From Acanthornis magna (lineage: Eukaryota > Chordata > Aves > Passeriformes > Acanthizidae): 64,000 nt of DNA. The stretch is from contig JAWUZG010000013.1 of assembly GCA_036785705.1 (NCBI GenBank), positions 22,603,501 to 22,667,500 of the forward strand, in the 5' to 3' direction. The position numbers were made by a program, and so were the translations under genes. This document shows, piece after piece, positions 1 through 12,400 of the stretch. Numbering within the stretch: the stretch's first letter is position 1; each line of letters begins with the position of its first letter. The notes below the pieces were generated by a model that did not search any database, was not told where the DNA came from, and was given only the letters and a program-made list of their open reading frames with translations.

Positions 1-322
1 GGAGCGGGCAGAAATAAATGGAGAAGCACAGCGTTATCTCTCCGCTGTGGCGGTCCCGCCCCGTCCCTTCACGTAAAGCCGCGTTCGGAGCGGCGCGCGT
101 GGAGCCCCCGCTGTCGCCGGGGGAGTGCCTCCGCAGCCGCACCGCCAAGACCACCACTTCTTCCTCCTCCTCATGCTCATCGTCCCGCTGCCCTCCACCC
201 GCCGCATCCCGCGGGAGCAGCGCCGGGACAGAGCCGGCACAGCGCCGGCACGGAACCGAGCCCGCGCCGGGATCGCCGCCCCGCTCGCCGCCCGGCCCGC
301 CCTCCCTGAGGGGAGCCGGCGG

Positions 323-330
323 TGACGTCA
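323..330. promoter_or_regulatory. CRE palindrome TGACGTCA in PPP2R2D promoter
   Basis: Perfect eight-base CREB/ATF consensus about 120 bases upstream of the PPP2R2D start codon. Sites of this type in CpG islands are often functional. Occupancy here is inference. Confidence 0.6.
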
Positions 331-448
331 CGGCCGGGCCGCCCGGCAATGGGCGCCATTTTGAAACCGCGAACCCTCCCGCGGCTCCGGGCGGCTCCGT
401 CCCGCTCCCGGCCCCGCTCCCGGCCCCGCTCCCGCGGCTCCCCCCGCC

Positions 449-455
449 ATGGCAG
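449..455 (+). CDS. PPP2R2D: PPP2R2D coding exon 1 (start codon)
   Basis: Seven coding bases, ATGGCAG, in a good Kozak context (CCCGCCATGG), followed by donor GTCGGT at 456. The exon ends in phase 1 right after Met-Ala plus one base, the same tiny first coding exon known for other B55 genes. Confidence 0.85.
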
Positions 456-3400
456 GTCGGTGTCCGCGCTCCGCGCTCGGCTCCGCGCTCGGCTCCGCGT
501 TCGCGCCGGGATCGGCCGCGGGTCGGCTCCGTGTGGCCGCGGGAGCCGGCCGCAGGCCGGGCCGCGCCGGGCGGCACCGGCGGGTGATGCGGGAGCGCAG
601 CGGCCCCGAGGGGTCCGGGCCGGGGGTCGGCTCGGGTTCCCCTCTCTCCCTCTCTCCCTCCCTCTCTCACCGCCCTTTCTCCCTCCACAGTAGTGGCGAG
701 AGCTGGAGGCGACGGCGGCGGCAGCAACGAGGTGCAGTGGTGCTTCTTGCAGGTGAAGGGGGCGATCGACGAGGACGTGGCGGAAGGTGAGGGGAGCCCC
801 GACCCGCCGAGCCCTCCCGGGCGGCCGGGGGGCAGCGCCGCAGCATCCCCGGCCGTGCCGGGGGGTGTGTGCCATGACTAAGCGAGCTCCCACCCGTAGA
901 GCATCACAGACCAGTCACGGCGCCTTTCTCCAGCTCTTTAGGGCGAATCCGAGAATCTCCAGATAGTTGGAAGGGACCTCTGGAGATCGTCCAGTTCAGG
1001 CCCCTGCCCAGACAGGGTCCCTGGAGCAGGTGATCCAGGAACACAGCAGGAGGGTTTGGGATGTCTCAGGAGAGGAAGACTCCAGCCCCTCCCTGGGCAG
1101 CTGTTCCAGGGCTCTGCCGCCTCCATGGGAAGAATTTCTTTCTCCTGTTGGGGTGGAACTTACTGTGTTTTAGTTGATGGCCATTGCTCCTTGTCTTGTC
1201 TCTGGCACCATCCTCTGACACCCCTTGGGGATATTTGTATGGATTGATGGGATCCCTCTCAGCCTTCCCTTCTCCAGACTGACCGGGCCCACCTCCCACA
1301 GTCTCTCCTCATCCCAGAGATGCTCCAGTCCCTAAATCTTCACTGAGGCCTCTGCTGGACCCTCTCCAGTAGCTCCTTGACTTTCTTGTCCTGAGGAGCC
1401 CAGAACTGGGCCCAATTCTGGGCTTAGGATAACTGTCTCCAGCTCTGGGTTTGGGATAAAAGGTAACCACAGTGATACAGTACAGGGAGAGGAAAAAAAG
1501 AAACACCAGTGGAGTCTGTCAGGCTTGTCAAGTTTCACTGTGACGCACAGAGAGTGCAGCTCTGTCATTTGTGCTGCATTGAAAAGTGCAGTTTAAAGGC
1601 TTCCTGCAGCTGTGGAGAGATTTGATTCCCACTTGTTAACGTTTGGGAGCTATAAATAGGGATATTAAGCAGGGAAAAAGGGCACACCTTCACATTTCTC
1701 TGAAACTTTCCAAGTGCTGCATGTTTTGGACAGAGTAGAAAACAAAAAATGTTTTAACTTGGAAAAGTCTTTTCTGTAGTGTACAGAACCAGGGTGGAAT
1801 TTTGCATGACTCTGATGAGAAAGTTCTTTTTTTCCCCCTAGATTTCCTGTGTTCAAGCTGTCCAGGCTGGCAGTGCTCCTTTCTAAAGTGTGAATTGACT
1901 TGCAGGGTCGTGTGTGCTCAGCTTGGGTTTGGGATTTTTTTTTTTACTGGTTGCAGTAAATATTTTTCCTTGCTGTCTGCTGTGGGGAAATTGTGCTGAC
2001 AGTGTTTTCATTTTCATGCCACTTGTTTGGCATTCCATTTAAAATAATGGCCATGAGAGGGATAGACTGGAAAACCGCTTGAGAAACTAGACTCACTGAG
2101 TTGTTTTCTTCCTTTTTCCCCTGTTTATATATTTTGTAGCTTGCTTCGAAGTTCCCAGAATTCTTGTAGAAATGTATATAAGTAGCCTTTATGTTTTTCA
2201 AATGGTTCTTTTTTCTTGGATCTGTCACCCGTGTGACTAAAAGTCAGTTCTCTGTGTGTAAAGGATAAATCCTGGGGACATCTGGCTCTTGGGGGCACCT
2301 TGCTTCCCAGGTAATTCCTGAGTAATGTGGATTTGTGCAGAGCAGGAAAGTTCTAGGAATCATTCAGCACCAGGTTTTGCAAAACTACCACTAAAGTTTT
2401 ATTTTCCTATGGGAATACCAGAACTATTTACAGGCTTTGTGGCTTTTTATTTTGATTTGTGGCCTTTTCCCCCACTGTTGTATTTTGTCTTGAAATTGGA
2501 ATTAAATATAAAAAAATATGCAATTTATTTGCTAGTAATTGCCCAAATTTAATGAATTAGTAAGAATACAAATACGTTGCTAGATTTTGGGCCTCAGGAA
2601 CATATTTACTCATTACCATCTTTTAAATCTTCTCTAACCAAACTGCACATCTAAACCTGCTTGATGGGCAACTGTTGCCTTGAAATAGCCTTGGAATTGC
2701 ACAGAAATTTTTGTGATGGTGGAAACTTGTTACTGCTGTCAGTTTTTGGTCTGTTTTGTGAAAATAAGCTCTCCAGAGGAAGAGGACACCATGACGTCGC
2801 TGTCCAGCCTATTCCATGCAGAGTGTTTTTCTGGATTTTCTTAGAGGTTTATTCAGGAGTTGAAACTGCTCAGCCACGCAACTTTACCAGAAAATCCTTC
2901 CTTTTGTTGTGCAGTTTTGTCATACATTTTATATTCAGTCGCTGTTTCTCAGGTGTCTGGCTTTAGCACAAACACTGTGACAAGTGGCTGTATTGGATTG
3001 GCAGCTGGATTTTCCTAACTGGGTCATTAATACAGAAAATCACTGTCTCCTCTTTGTCTTGTCTGTGCATTGCCTTTCCTCAGTGACTAATCCCTGACCT
3101 CTGGACAGGCTCTGTGTCAGGAAAGAGAAGGGCACTGTTCAGTCTGACCATTTCTGAAAGACTGGGATAATCCATCAGTTATTGAATATGGATTTTGTGA
3201 AGTGCTGGATATGGCTTTTCTAAAACAGAAAAGTTTAGTTGGATTTGAGGAGGAGGACTGGAGGATAAAACAGAGATTGAGTGAAAGGTTTAATTTTGGG
3301 GATGGCAACAATCATAATTCAAAAACAGAGCTAATTAAAGATTGTGTTGTAATTTTGTTGTAAGTGGAAACCACATGACTCCAAAACCTGCACTGATTGC

Positions 3401-6400
3401 CCATGGAACTTGTAATTCTTGGATTACTTGTAATTCTTGGATTGCATTTTTTTGTAGAGAGACCTTTCTAAATACTGAATACAAATGCTGCCAGAGACTT
3501 TATCACTTCCGTGATTTCAGTGTTGGATTTATTTTGCATGTTTAAAATTGTCCTGTTTTCAGTGGGTCTTTTGTTTTTTTAATTTTTTTGCAAGCAAAAT
3601 GTAAATCAGTTTATTAAATAATTTAGAGATATGCCCAAATTCCTGTGGGCCAGAAGTTCTGCATCTAATCTGTAACCACTTCTGGATGCAGTTCTGTATC
3701 TCCAGTTAATGATCCAAGAAATAAACTTTTTTTTTTTTTTTTAAATTCTCCAGATAGTGACTGGTATTGATTGACTGCCCTGACAAACTGAGAGATCCCT
3801 TGTTACCATCACTTTAACCAACTCTCCTGCTTTTGCTGCCTGTTAGGTGCTGGGTCAGACACCTCAGCAGTTTACCAGGAAGCAGAACACAAGGAGCAAA
3901 GACAACCACAATCTAATAAAAATATATTAGCCTGTCATCCTGTACCTGTTCTCGAGTGCAGCTACAAGTGACTTAGAAATGTTCTTAGTATTAAATTGTC
4001 TTTACAAATCAGTGGTTTAAAATGTGCTCATGTGGTTTAGGAATTCACTTGGCCTGTTAATTCTGTTATTAAAGGAAATTTTGGCATGATTTCGTGCTTT
4101 TAAAAAAACTCTTGCAGTAGAGGTTCAGCTCTATGACATCTGGTTCAGTTGCATGAAAGGAGTTGCAGAATTGGGTGTTAGCTTTAAGCTTTAATATTGT
4201 CTGTGTTTTTGTAAGAACTGGAAATTAGGGGACTAATGACTGAGCCACGTGTGCTGTGTCCTGTCACTGTGAATCACTGGTTATCCCTGACACCTGGGGG
4301 TGTCACTTCCTGCTGGAATGGGGCAGAAGGTGGGCTCTGAGCTGTGTTTTGGGCTAGGTTTTTTTGAAAGCCAGTGCTTTGCCATAAGTAGGACTTTGGG
4401 TGTCTCTTTGCCCTCCCTGAAACCTTAGGGTTGCCCAGAGAAGCTGTGGCTGCCCCATCCCTGGAAGTGTCCGAGGCCAGGTTGGAGCAGCCTGGGACAG
4501 TGGAAGGTGTCCCTGCCAATGGCACGGGTGGCACTGAATGAGCTTTAAGGTCCCTTCTGCCCAAACCACTCTGGGATTCCATCATTATATTTTGATGAAA
4601 TACGAAGCTTTGATAAGATGGAGCTTATGAATGGTGAAGAGTTTGAATAAGCAGTGAGTATCAGTTGCAGAGTGATAAGTAGGAATGCAAAATAAAGCAA
4701 TCTGAGTAGTGGGAATACAGGAATTAGTGAGCAGTGGGGGCCACTGGATTTGTCCCTGTAGAAGGGCAGGCTGGTTGCAGGGGGAAAAGCTTAATCAGAA
4801 ATGACAAAACCCACTTTCTTTTTTAAAGGATGGGAAGGTGTGAAAGCTCCAACTGAAAGAAAAATTTGATTTTCTTATCAAGTTAAGACTTCTATGAACT
4901 CCTGGTAGAAGTACACCCAAAACCATCACAATGAGCTACTTAGAAAAAACTAACAATAGCATGAATTAATTAAATATACTTCTAGTAGGAGAAAGCTTAT
5001 TGAAATTAGTCTTCCAAAGGTTAAAAAATAATACCGAGGCAGTAGATTTGCACAAAGAATACTGGATTATGTCACGAGTCTTAGAAACAGCCTCCATAAT
5101 TTCTCATGGCTTGTAGGGAAGGCAGGGCAAGCTCTGCAGGCAGGAGGGGAACATCTGTGTGACTGAGCTCTGGCTTTGCTGCGCCCTTTTGGTGCTGTGC
5201 TCCCTCTGTGCTGGTCCTGCTTTCTTTGCATGGACATCTCCAGACAGCTCTGAGTGCTCCAAACTCAGAGAAGACAGCTTTTTTAGGATGTAATTCAAAG
5301 GACTTCAGTATCGAGTCACAGTCTGGTTCCATTGACAGGAAAACACAAATGAGGGAATGAGCTAAATGAGGGAATGGCTCATTGCCCTTCATGGGCTGGA
5401 ACTCTGAGGTGCTGTGCCATCCCTGAGGTGGGTTGGGTTGGGTTGGGTGGGGTTGGGTTGGGTTGGAGGTGCTGGGCAGCCCCTGGAGAGGCTTGGGGCA
5501 GTGTGGCACCTGGTGCTGCTCTCCTCCCTGTGTTCAGCACTCCCAGCAGAGTGGCTCCTTGGGGGAGCCAAGTGGCTCAGCTCCAGGCATCCAGGACACA
5601 CAGGAGCTGGCAGGCTTTCCCACAGAGCTCCAAACAAGATGTTTGGAGTTTGCCATGGCCTGTCAGCAGCAGCACTGACCTCAAACAGCTTCTGCTTCCC
5701 GGCTGGCCGGTGCCAGCTGAGCCGCTGTGGAGCTGCGGGTGCCCTGCTCAGGCCCTTGCTTTACCTTAAATCTGTTCAAGGATTTAAATTAGTCCCAAAA
5801 GCAAAGTTATTTTGGACTTAGTTACACCCCACCAGGTCCCTAAAGGTAATCCAAGCCATTTCACAAGTGGTTTGAGTATTAGGGCATAAAAAAATTTTTA
5901 GACCTTATGGATACTTTACATTGGCAGAGTGTTTAGTTGTGTGAGCTGGGAGACATTTGGTCTGGGCAAAACTCTACCCCTTTGCTTTATTCTGATTTCT
6001 GGTTCACCTCACTCCTGTGCTAACTCTCCAAAGAAATCCTAAAAGTAGAAGTGTACAAATTGAGTATATAAGGAGGCATATTCTGAAAAATAGGTGATTT
6101 TGAGTAACTTGTATGTATATGTATATTGTCAGGTGGTTGTTGGTAGCTGCAAAGTTTGGCTCATGTTGCAATACTGTTGTGGTTTCTATCAGCTGTTAAA
6201 CAGCATTTTCGGAGCCCTGACAGCAACAGCAGTCAGTCCCTCCCCGCTGCAGGGTGACCCACTCTGTTCCGTTGGCTGTTCTGGCAGCGTGGGGGACGAG
6301 CCTCGTTCACCTGGAAGCAAGTCAGTGATGTGCAGGGAGGAGGGAGCGGGTGAGGAGTGGAAGTGAGTGCTGGAGTCAGAATCCTGCAGTGACGGGAATT

Positions 6401-9400
6401 GCGGTGTTCGCTGCCTGCCCAGCTCGAGGAGGGCGAGGGAGGGTCTGGTGGGAGCAGGGTGCTGCCAGCAGCTCCCTGTGCTCGCCTGCTGTGCTACCTG
6501 CAGCCATCCCAGCTGGAGAGCTGTCTGACTGCCCACCCCAGAGCCTTTCAGAGCAGTTACTGTAAATCAGTGACAAGCAGTTCTGAGGCCCTGTGTGTCT
6601 GGAACTTGTTAAGCTCCAATAGGATTTTGGTTTTTAAAACATTTTTTCTATGATTTGCTCTTTAGCAGGTGCTGGTCTCTAAATTGCTTCATTTTCTTTG
6701 ATAATCTCTTCCCTCTAAAGGGACTCTGTTATTTTCACTGATCTTATTTGCTCCTATTATATTTTTTATTTGAGGAGTCTTTCCTGAGTTGCTCTGAAGC
6801 GACGGTTCCTTGCTGTTCTCCACTGCCCACGTTTGTCACCTGTGGTCCCTCAGAATGGTCTGTTGTCCCCGCCTGCTGCAAAGAGAGTTGTGTTCCTTCT
6901 GATGTCGTGTCACACAGTTCAGCACACCGTTCCAGGGAGATCTCAGTGTCTGCTTTCTGAGTTGATTTAGGAGCACATAACCTGTGCTGATCCCTTCTGC
7001 ACACTCTGCTTGGTTCCTATCCACTGTGGGAGACCATGCAGTGTCTCCCACTGCTTTGTCCAGCCGCAGGATAACTCCAGCTTTGTAGGATAACAGTGTT
7101 GGAGGGAAAGGTGTGTCACCTTTGAGCTCGATCACAGGCACAGAAATATTCCCTCTGTGCTCAGTTCCCACTGGCAGTCTCCCCCACAGTCTGTGCCAAC
7201 CATCTGCTTGCAGGCCAATCCAGCCATTTCCTCTCAAAGCAGGAGCCTCTGCAGAGAGTTCCCTGGGCCTTGGAGCAGTTCTTGCTTTGGTCCTAGGATG
7301 GGTCATGGAAAAAGGGGCTGTGCATTCAGATTTCTCTCTGGGGGGCAGGACAGGAGCCAGGTTTGCAGGCAGGCATTGTTCAGGCTGTGTGCTGAACATG
7401 AAGTAGTGTGTTGTCCACTACATACTTGGAAAATTCTAAGTTAAAATCCCGTGGAAGCTGGAACAGCCTCCTTAGGTACTGTTAGGGAGCCATGAGTGTT
7501 TGGTTCCTTGTTCACTGCATGTCTGAGCAGTGTGCTCGTGGCAAAAGGCTCGAGCAGCTCAGGAGGGTGAGAGGCACTGGTGCTGATCCTGTCTCCGTAG
7601 TGTTGGTCCTGAGCATGAGCTGCAGCTGAAATTCCTTCTCTCCTGGGTGAGCCATCAAGTAATTCCATGTTTTCAGGCTTGGATTTTAACCAGAGCAGCA
7701 ATGCACAGCCAGCTTAGAGAGGAAAAGTTCACAGGAGCTAATTTTAGGCCCCTGATGTAGATGTTGTGGATCTCTTTGCATTCTCCATTACCTCAACAGA
7801 GAGCCCGGGTGTTGATACCGGTGTCAGAAATACCCGGGATGAATCCTGGGGGATTAAGTTAGTGTGCAGGTATAAGCTTGCTGTCACCTCCAAATCCTAA
7901 CAAAAGCTGGTCTCTGACCCCCCCAGCCCCCTTCACTCCCAGCAGAACCTGACCAGGAGGCTCTGGAGGCTATAAACTTCCCAGAATTCTGGCAGGAGTT
8001 GTTTGTGGGGAGGCCGACACTCAGCAGGGATGGTGAAAGGCTCAGAGCACTCAAACTGAACTTTGACACGTCTGTCAGGGCTTACAGGGCTGTCCTGAGT
8101 CAGGGAGTGGGCTCCACCACATTACTGTAGAGCTGGATATTTGTGGCCTCTGATGTGTTGGGATGATGTTTGCTACCCAGGGAAGTGCTCAGTGCTCTTA
8201 AATCTGGGGATGCTGCAGAATCACAATGTAGTTGCCAACAATCCTTTTAATACACCAGCTGTGAAAACAGCTCAGTTTCTCCTCTGGATGTAGAGTGTAA
8301 CCAAATTGGAACTCATTTCCAGAAGTGAGGCTAAACGTGAATTTTTCATGTCTGGAAAGAAATATTTTCAGCCTTGTATCTTACTGTGGAGTCCCAGGGA
8401 TTGCTGCCCCGCCTGGTTACAGGAGGAGGATTTGTGTGGATATTTGCAGAGCCGAGTTCCAGCCCATGGGAACAGAATGGAGGGACAGTTGGACAAACCT
8501 GTTTCTAGAAAAGCAGTACCTGAGAAGAGAGCCTTGAGATGCTGCCCCTGAGCAAATATCACACTGGTTTGGCTTTGCTCACCCTTTGCAACGTTCCATT
8601 GGTGGTATTCTGCTGGCATGGAGAAAAGGCTGAAAATAAGACTGATGCTTGTATACCTAAGAAGTAGTTGTGACATCTAATAAAAAAGCTTTAGAAATCC
8701 CAGAGTTAATGTGATGGTGAAGAACCTGCAGAGGTTTGCTTTGTTCTTTCCTAAAAGTTTTAAGCTGACTTGGAAGCAAAGAGCAAATGTCGGTGGGTGA
8801 AGTGTTGAGCAGAATAGGGATGGTTTGGAATTCATTCTGTGCTTTACTTCGAGTCTTGTAACACTTTTTTTATTTTACCTGCTTTGAGAGGGTAGAGTGC
8901 TGAGGATAGTGGGTGGAATGATTTGGGGGATTGATCTGCTTCAATTAAACATGCCTAGATGGAAAACTTCATAATTCATACATTTATGTATAAAACAAGT
9001 GCAGTGCTATTAAAACAGGTGATTGCTCATATTCCAAATTTTGTTACTTAGAAAATATTTGAAGGAAGCTTCTCTATTTTTGTCCTGCTGTGCCCCCCCC
9101 AGTTCCCTGTTCCCTAGAGCATGTTGGTGACAGACTATTTCAGTGCATGTTCTTATCCTCCTCTCACTGCACTTTTTGTTTCAAGCCATGGAATTTGGGT
9201 AGTGTCTGTGTTTTGGTGTGTTTCCACCCAAGATTCTGTTTGTCTGAATAGCACTGCTGGGGAATAATGGCTGTGTCAGCAACTGGTTTTGGCATTTTTG
9301 GGAAACAAAGATGATACACGGATTATTTTGAGCAAATAATTGTGTGAATACTGCAGTAGAGGATGGGAGAAGCTAATAATAACTTTTTCCCTTTCTGAAA

Positions 9401-12400
9401 CAAAATGGAAAAGTAGTTTTTGTGACTTTGAAAGAATTGCATGTGTTTAGGAGGCATTTATTCCTGCTAGGATACTTACTGAGTCTCCAAGGGTAAAAGG
9501 GGTCCTTGCTTGAAGGGCTTGCAGATGGTGGTGGTAGTGGAATATTAGTAATAAACTTTCATAACTCAAGGGCTGCTTCATATCTGAGCACGGGAAATGT
9601 CAGAATTGCTCTGTGAAGTCACTTCAGTCATTGCTTACCTCCTTGGTTTGTTTCTTTTGCCTTGGTTTGCTGCTTTTCCAGGGTGTCTTCTAAAATCCCT
9701 GTGTATAATTTACAATAACCGATAATTGAGTGATAATTCCCTTTAAAGGAAGGTGACTATAAAACTGGATGTGTCCAGAAACTGGTTAGTAATGTGATAC
9801 TGAAGGTTGGCATAAATCTGTAGAAAGATGATATTTATTCATTTATTTAGTTGTTCTAATTTTTTTTTTAATCCAAGAAGATAAATCATTATCTCTACAC
9901 ATGAGGAAAAACTTCTAAGGGCATCATTGATATAAGATAAAAAATTAATTTATATTTGGAAAAATGGTTAGGGTTTCTAATCACCTTCCTTGTGAGAGTG
10001 GGGCATTATTGAAAGGAATTTCAAAGACAGCACATCAAAATCAATACAGGAAAGGAGTTTCCAGGGAGTCTCCAATTGCACACTCTGGAACTAATTGATA
10101 TCATACACTTGAAACCTCAGAATTTTGCTATCTGCATCATAAATGCAGTATTTGATACGAGCAGGCCCAGCAGGAGCAGTGTTTGCTGAGTGCTCTGTTG
10201 GGTTTGTTACCATCTGCCCCAGCCCCGGGACAGACATTTCCAGCTCCTTATCTCACCACCCCTTGACTGGGGCTTGTTCGATGGCAATTAATTCTTTATT
10301 GCCACCTCCCAGAGGGATTGTGGCTGCTCTGGGGGATAATCACCGCCTGCTCTGCAGGCCCAGGCCCAAGGGCACTGCAGCTCCTGGGGGCTCTTCCTTT
10401 GCCCTCCTGTTTTCGTGTGTCCTTGCTGCTGCTTCTTCACGGAGCTGATTCAGGAAGCTCAACAGAAAGAATTTCATTCCTGTTTTCCCCCTTTGGGTGA
10501 GGGGAGCTGCCCAGTCCAGGCTCCTGAAGTACTCCCTGAGCGCTCAGCTCAGGAAGGGCAGGTGTGCCTCAGCCTCCCCTGGACCAGGGCACGCTGCTCC
10601 ACGGGACCACCACAGCTGGCAGGAGGTGCACCCCGGGGTGGGGTCCCCACGGGGGCTCGCAGCAGGGATCTCTCCATGGACCTTGCGGTGTCACTGTCCA
10701 CAGGCAGCGCTCGCGCCGTGGGGTCCTAAGCCAGTGTGCCTCTGCTGACTGAGGGCCCCCAAAGCCTGCTCTGAGGAATGAGTAAGTGTTGTAGCTTGTC
10801 AGTAAAATGTGTTAGGCTTTGAAACATGGCTGCATTTGGGGATGTAAATGAAGAATTGTGCCATTGCATTAGTACGAGTTGTAATGCTTTTTTGTGCTCA
10901 AGTCTTGGAACTCCTTGATTTGCTTTCCACATTACAGTGCTGGTTTATTTCTGTTCTCTTTACAGCTGATATAATTTCAACAGTTGAATTTAATTACGCT
11001 GGTGATCTTCTTGCAACAGGAGACAAAGGTGGCAGAGTGGTTATATTTCAAAGGGAACAAGAGGTCAGTGACTCGAAAAACAAAAGTGCTGTTACTACAC
11101 TGTTCTTGTGTTGCACAGTCTCACTTCATCTGTTCATGCCTTGAGGTTTAAGTGGAGAGTTTTCTCAGAAAACCCCAAGTTAGCCAAATTTCTAAATATC
11201 TGCCCTATGCTGCACTTGGTAAGTTAGTTTGGTGAGGGTTCCCCTCCCTCCATCAAAAAAAATGTCCCCAAAATCCAAGTGAGTTCTTTATACGTACCTG
11301 GTGTGCTCAGTGTCACTTTGTAGAATTTGGACTTTCTCCTGGACTTGTCTACTGGGTCGGGCTGATCTGAGGTAAATCACAATGCTTTGGGGAGAATGTA
11401 AAAGAAATTCAGAAAACAAGCTGCAAGGACAACAGGATAGGGTGGTTAAAAATTGTTTGAGGACTCAAAACCAGTGAGAGCAGCCACTTCTCCAGAAGGA
11501 CTTGAGTGTTTCCAGGCGGGAAGGTGGGAGCACTGTCCCTCCTGCACTTCCACAGCTCCTCTTCATGGCGTTCAGCTGTGTGCCAGTGCTCTAATGTTCC
11601 TGTGTGTCCATCCTGAGCCACATCCCTGAGCTGGGGTACCAGAGCAGCAGTGGGGATGGGAAACGTGCACCAAGTACTGAAACGCAATTGTCATGTCTGG
11701 GAGGAATCTGGGAGTGTGTTCTTTAAAAAGTCTGTATTCCACATGGCAGTTCCCACCGAAGTGCATGGTTATCCTGTCCTTTGAGGAGTTGATGAGAATT
11801 TGAGTGTTGGAGCATTCTCCTGGATCAGAAATACCAAAATTGATAATGGAATTTTAATTCAGGTTGTCTGTGCTTGAATATTAGAAAGCAACAGGTGCTG
11901 TGGGATTTCTCCAGCAGAACCCCTCCGCTCTCCTTGTGGGCTCAAATTATACTCCTTTGATGAACACCTGGCCAGTATTTTGCATTTCTCCTCACTGTGC
12001 TGCTGTTCATAGCCCCCAGTGCCTCACTGGCTGTACTGGGAGGCTCTGGAGCAGGGAAATGGCAGCACTGCTGAAATGTTACCTGGCTGCACCCAGACAG
12101 CTCTGGGCTCATTCATCATTTACTCGAGGTGACCAGAGACTTAACTAAGGCCCAGAGATAAGGTCATAAGGCCTTAGGAGCATCCTGAGCTCCTCAGGAT
12201 CTTGGACTTGCCTGACATGGAGGAGGACTGTTATGGATTGGCTCTCAGTTGTTCCATAAGGCAGAACCCACCTGGCATGTCACTTCCTTAGAGGGTGGGG
12301 AAAAGCAAACCCCGAGTCAGACTATTCACACAGGAGTATTCAGCTGTCTCCTTGGGAACACGTGGAAACTGAGGGAAGAGTCAGGAATGAGGGACGTTTC

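Larger units (their letters stand above)
1..455 (+). promoter_or_regulatory. PPP2R2D: CpG-rich PPP2R2D promoter and 5' UTR
   Basis: This stretch is very GC- and CpG-rich and leads into the start codon at 449, as expected of a housekeeping CpG-island promoter. No TATA box is visible. A perfect CRE palindrome lies at 323-330 and a GCGCCATTTTG element (YY1- or E2F-like) at 353-363. Short CCCGCTCCCGGCC repeats at about 400-435 resemble Sp/KLF sites. The transcription start cannot be placed from sequence alone. An out-of-frame ATG at 18 would be an upstream start only if transcription begins before it. Confidence 0.75.
787..10965 (+). other. PPP2R2D: PPP2R2D intron 2 (about 10.2 kb)
   Basis: Bounded by donor GTGAGG and acceptor TTTACAG. 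It holds minus-oriented CR1 (944-1436), plus-oriented CR1 (4400-4590) and a GGGTT-rich tract (5430-5466). The rest is mostly unique AT-rich sequence. A 187-codon antisense reading frame (7399-6836) and other shorter ones resemble no family I know. No extra exon is supported. Confidence 0.85.

Noticed and set aside
5430..5466. Interstitial telomere repeat
   Set aside because: The unit is GGGTT, not TTAGGG; only the G-run property remains.
6836..7399. 187-codon antisense frame in PPP2R2D intron 2
   Set aside because: No similarity to a known family, no splice context and no codon pattern; about what is expected by chance in 64 kb. A protein search would settle it.
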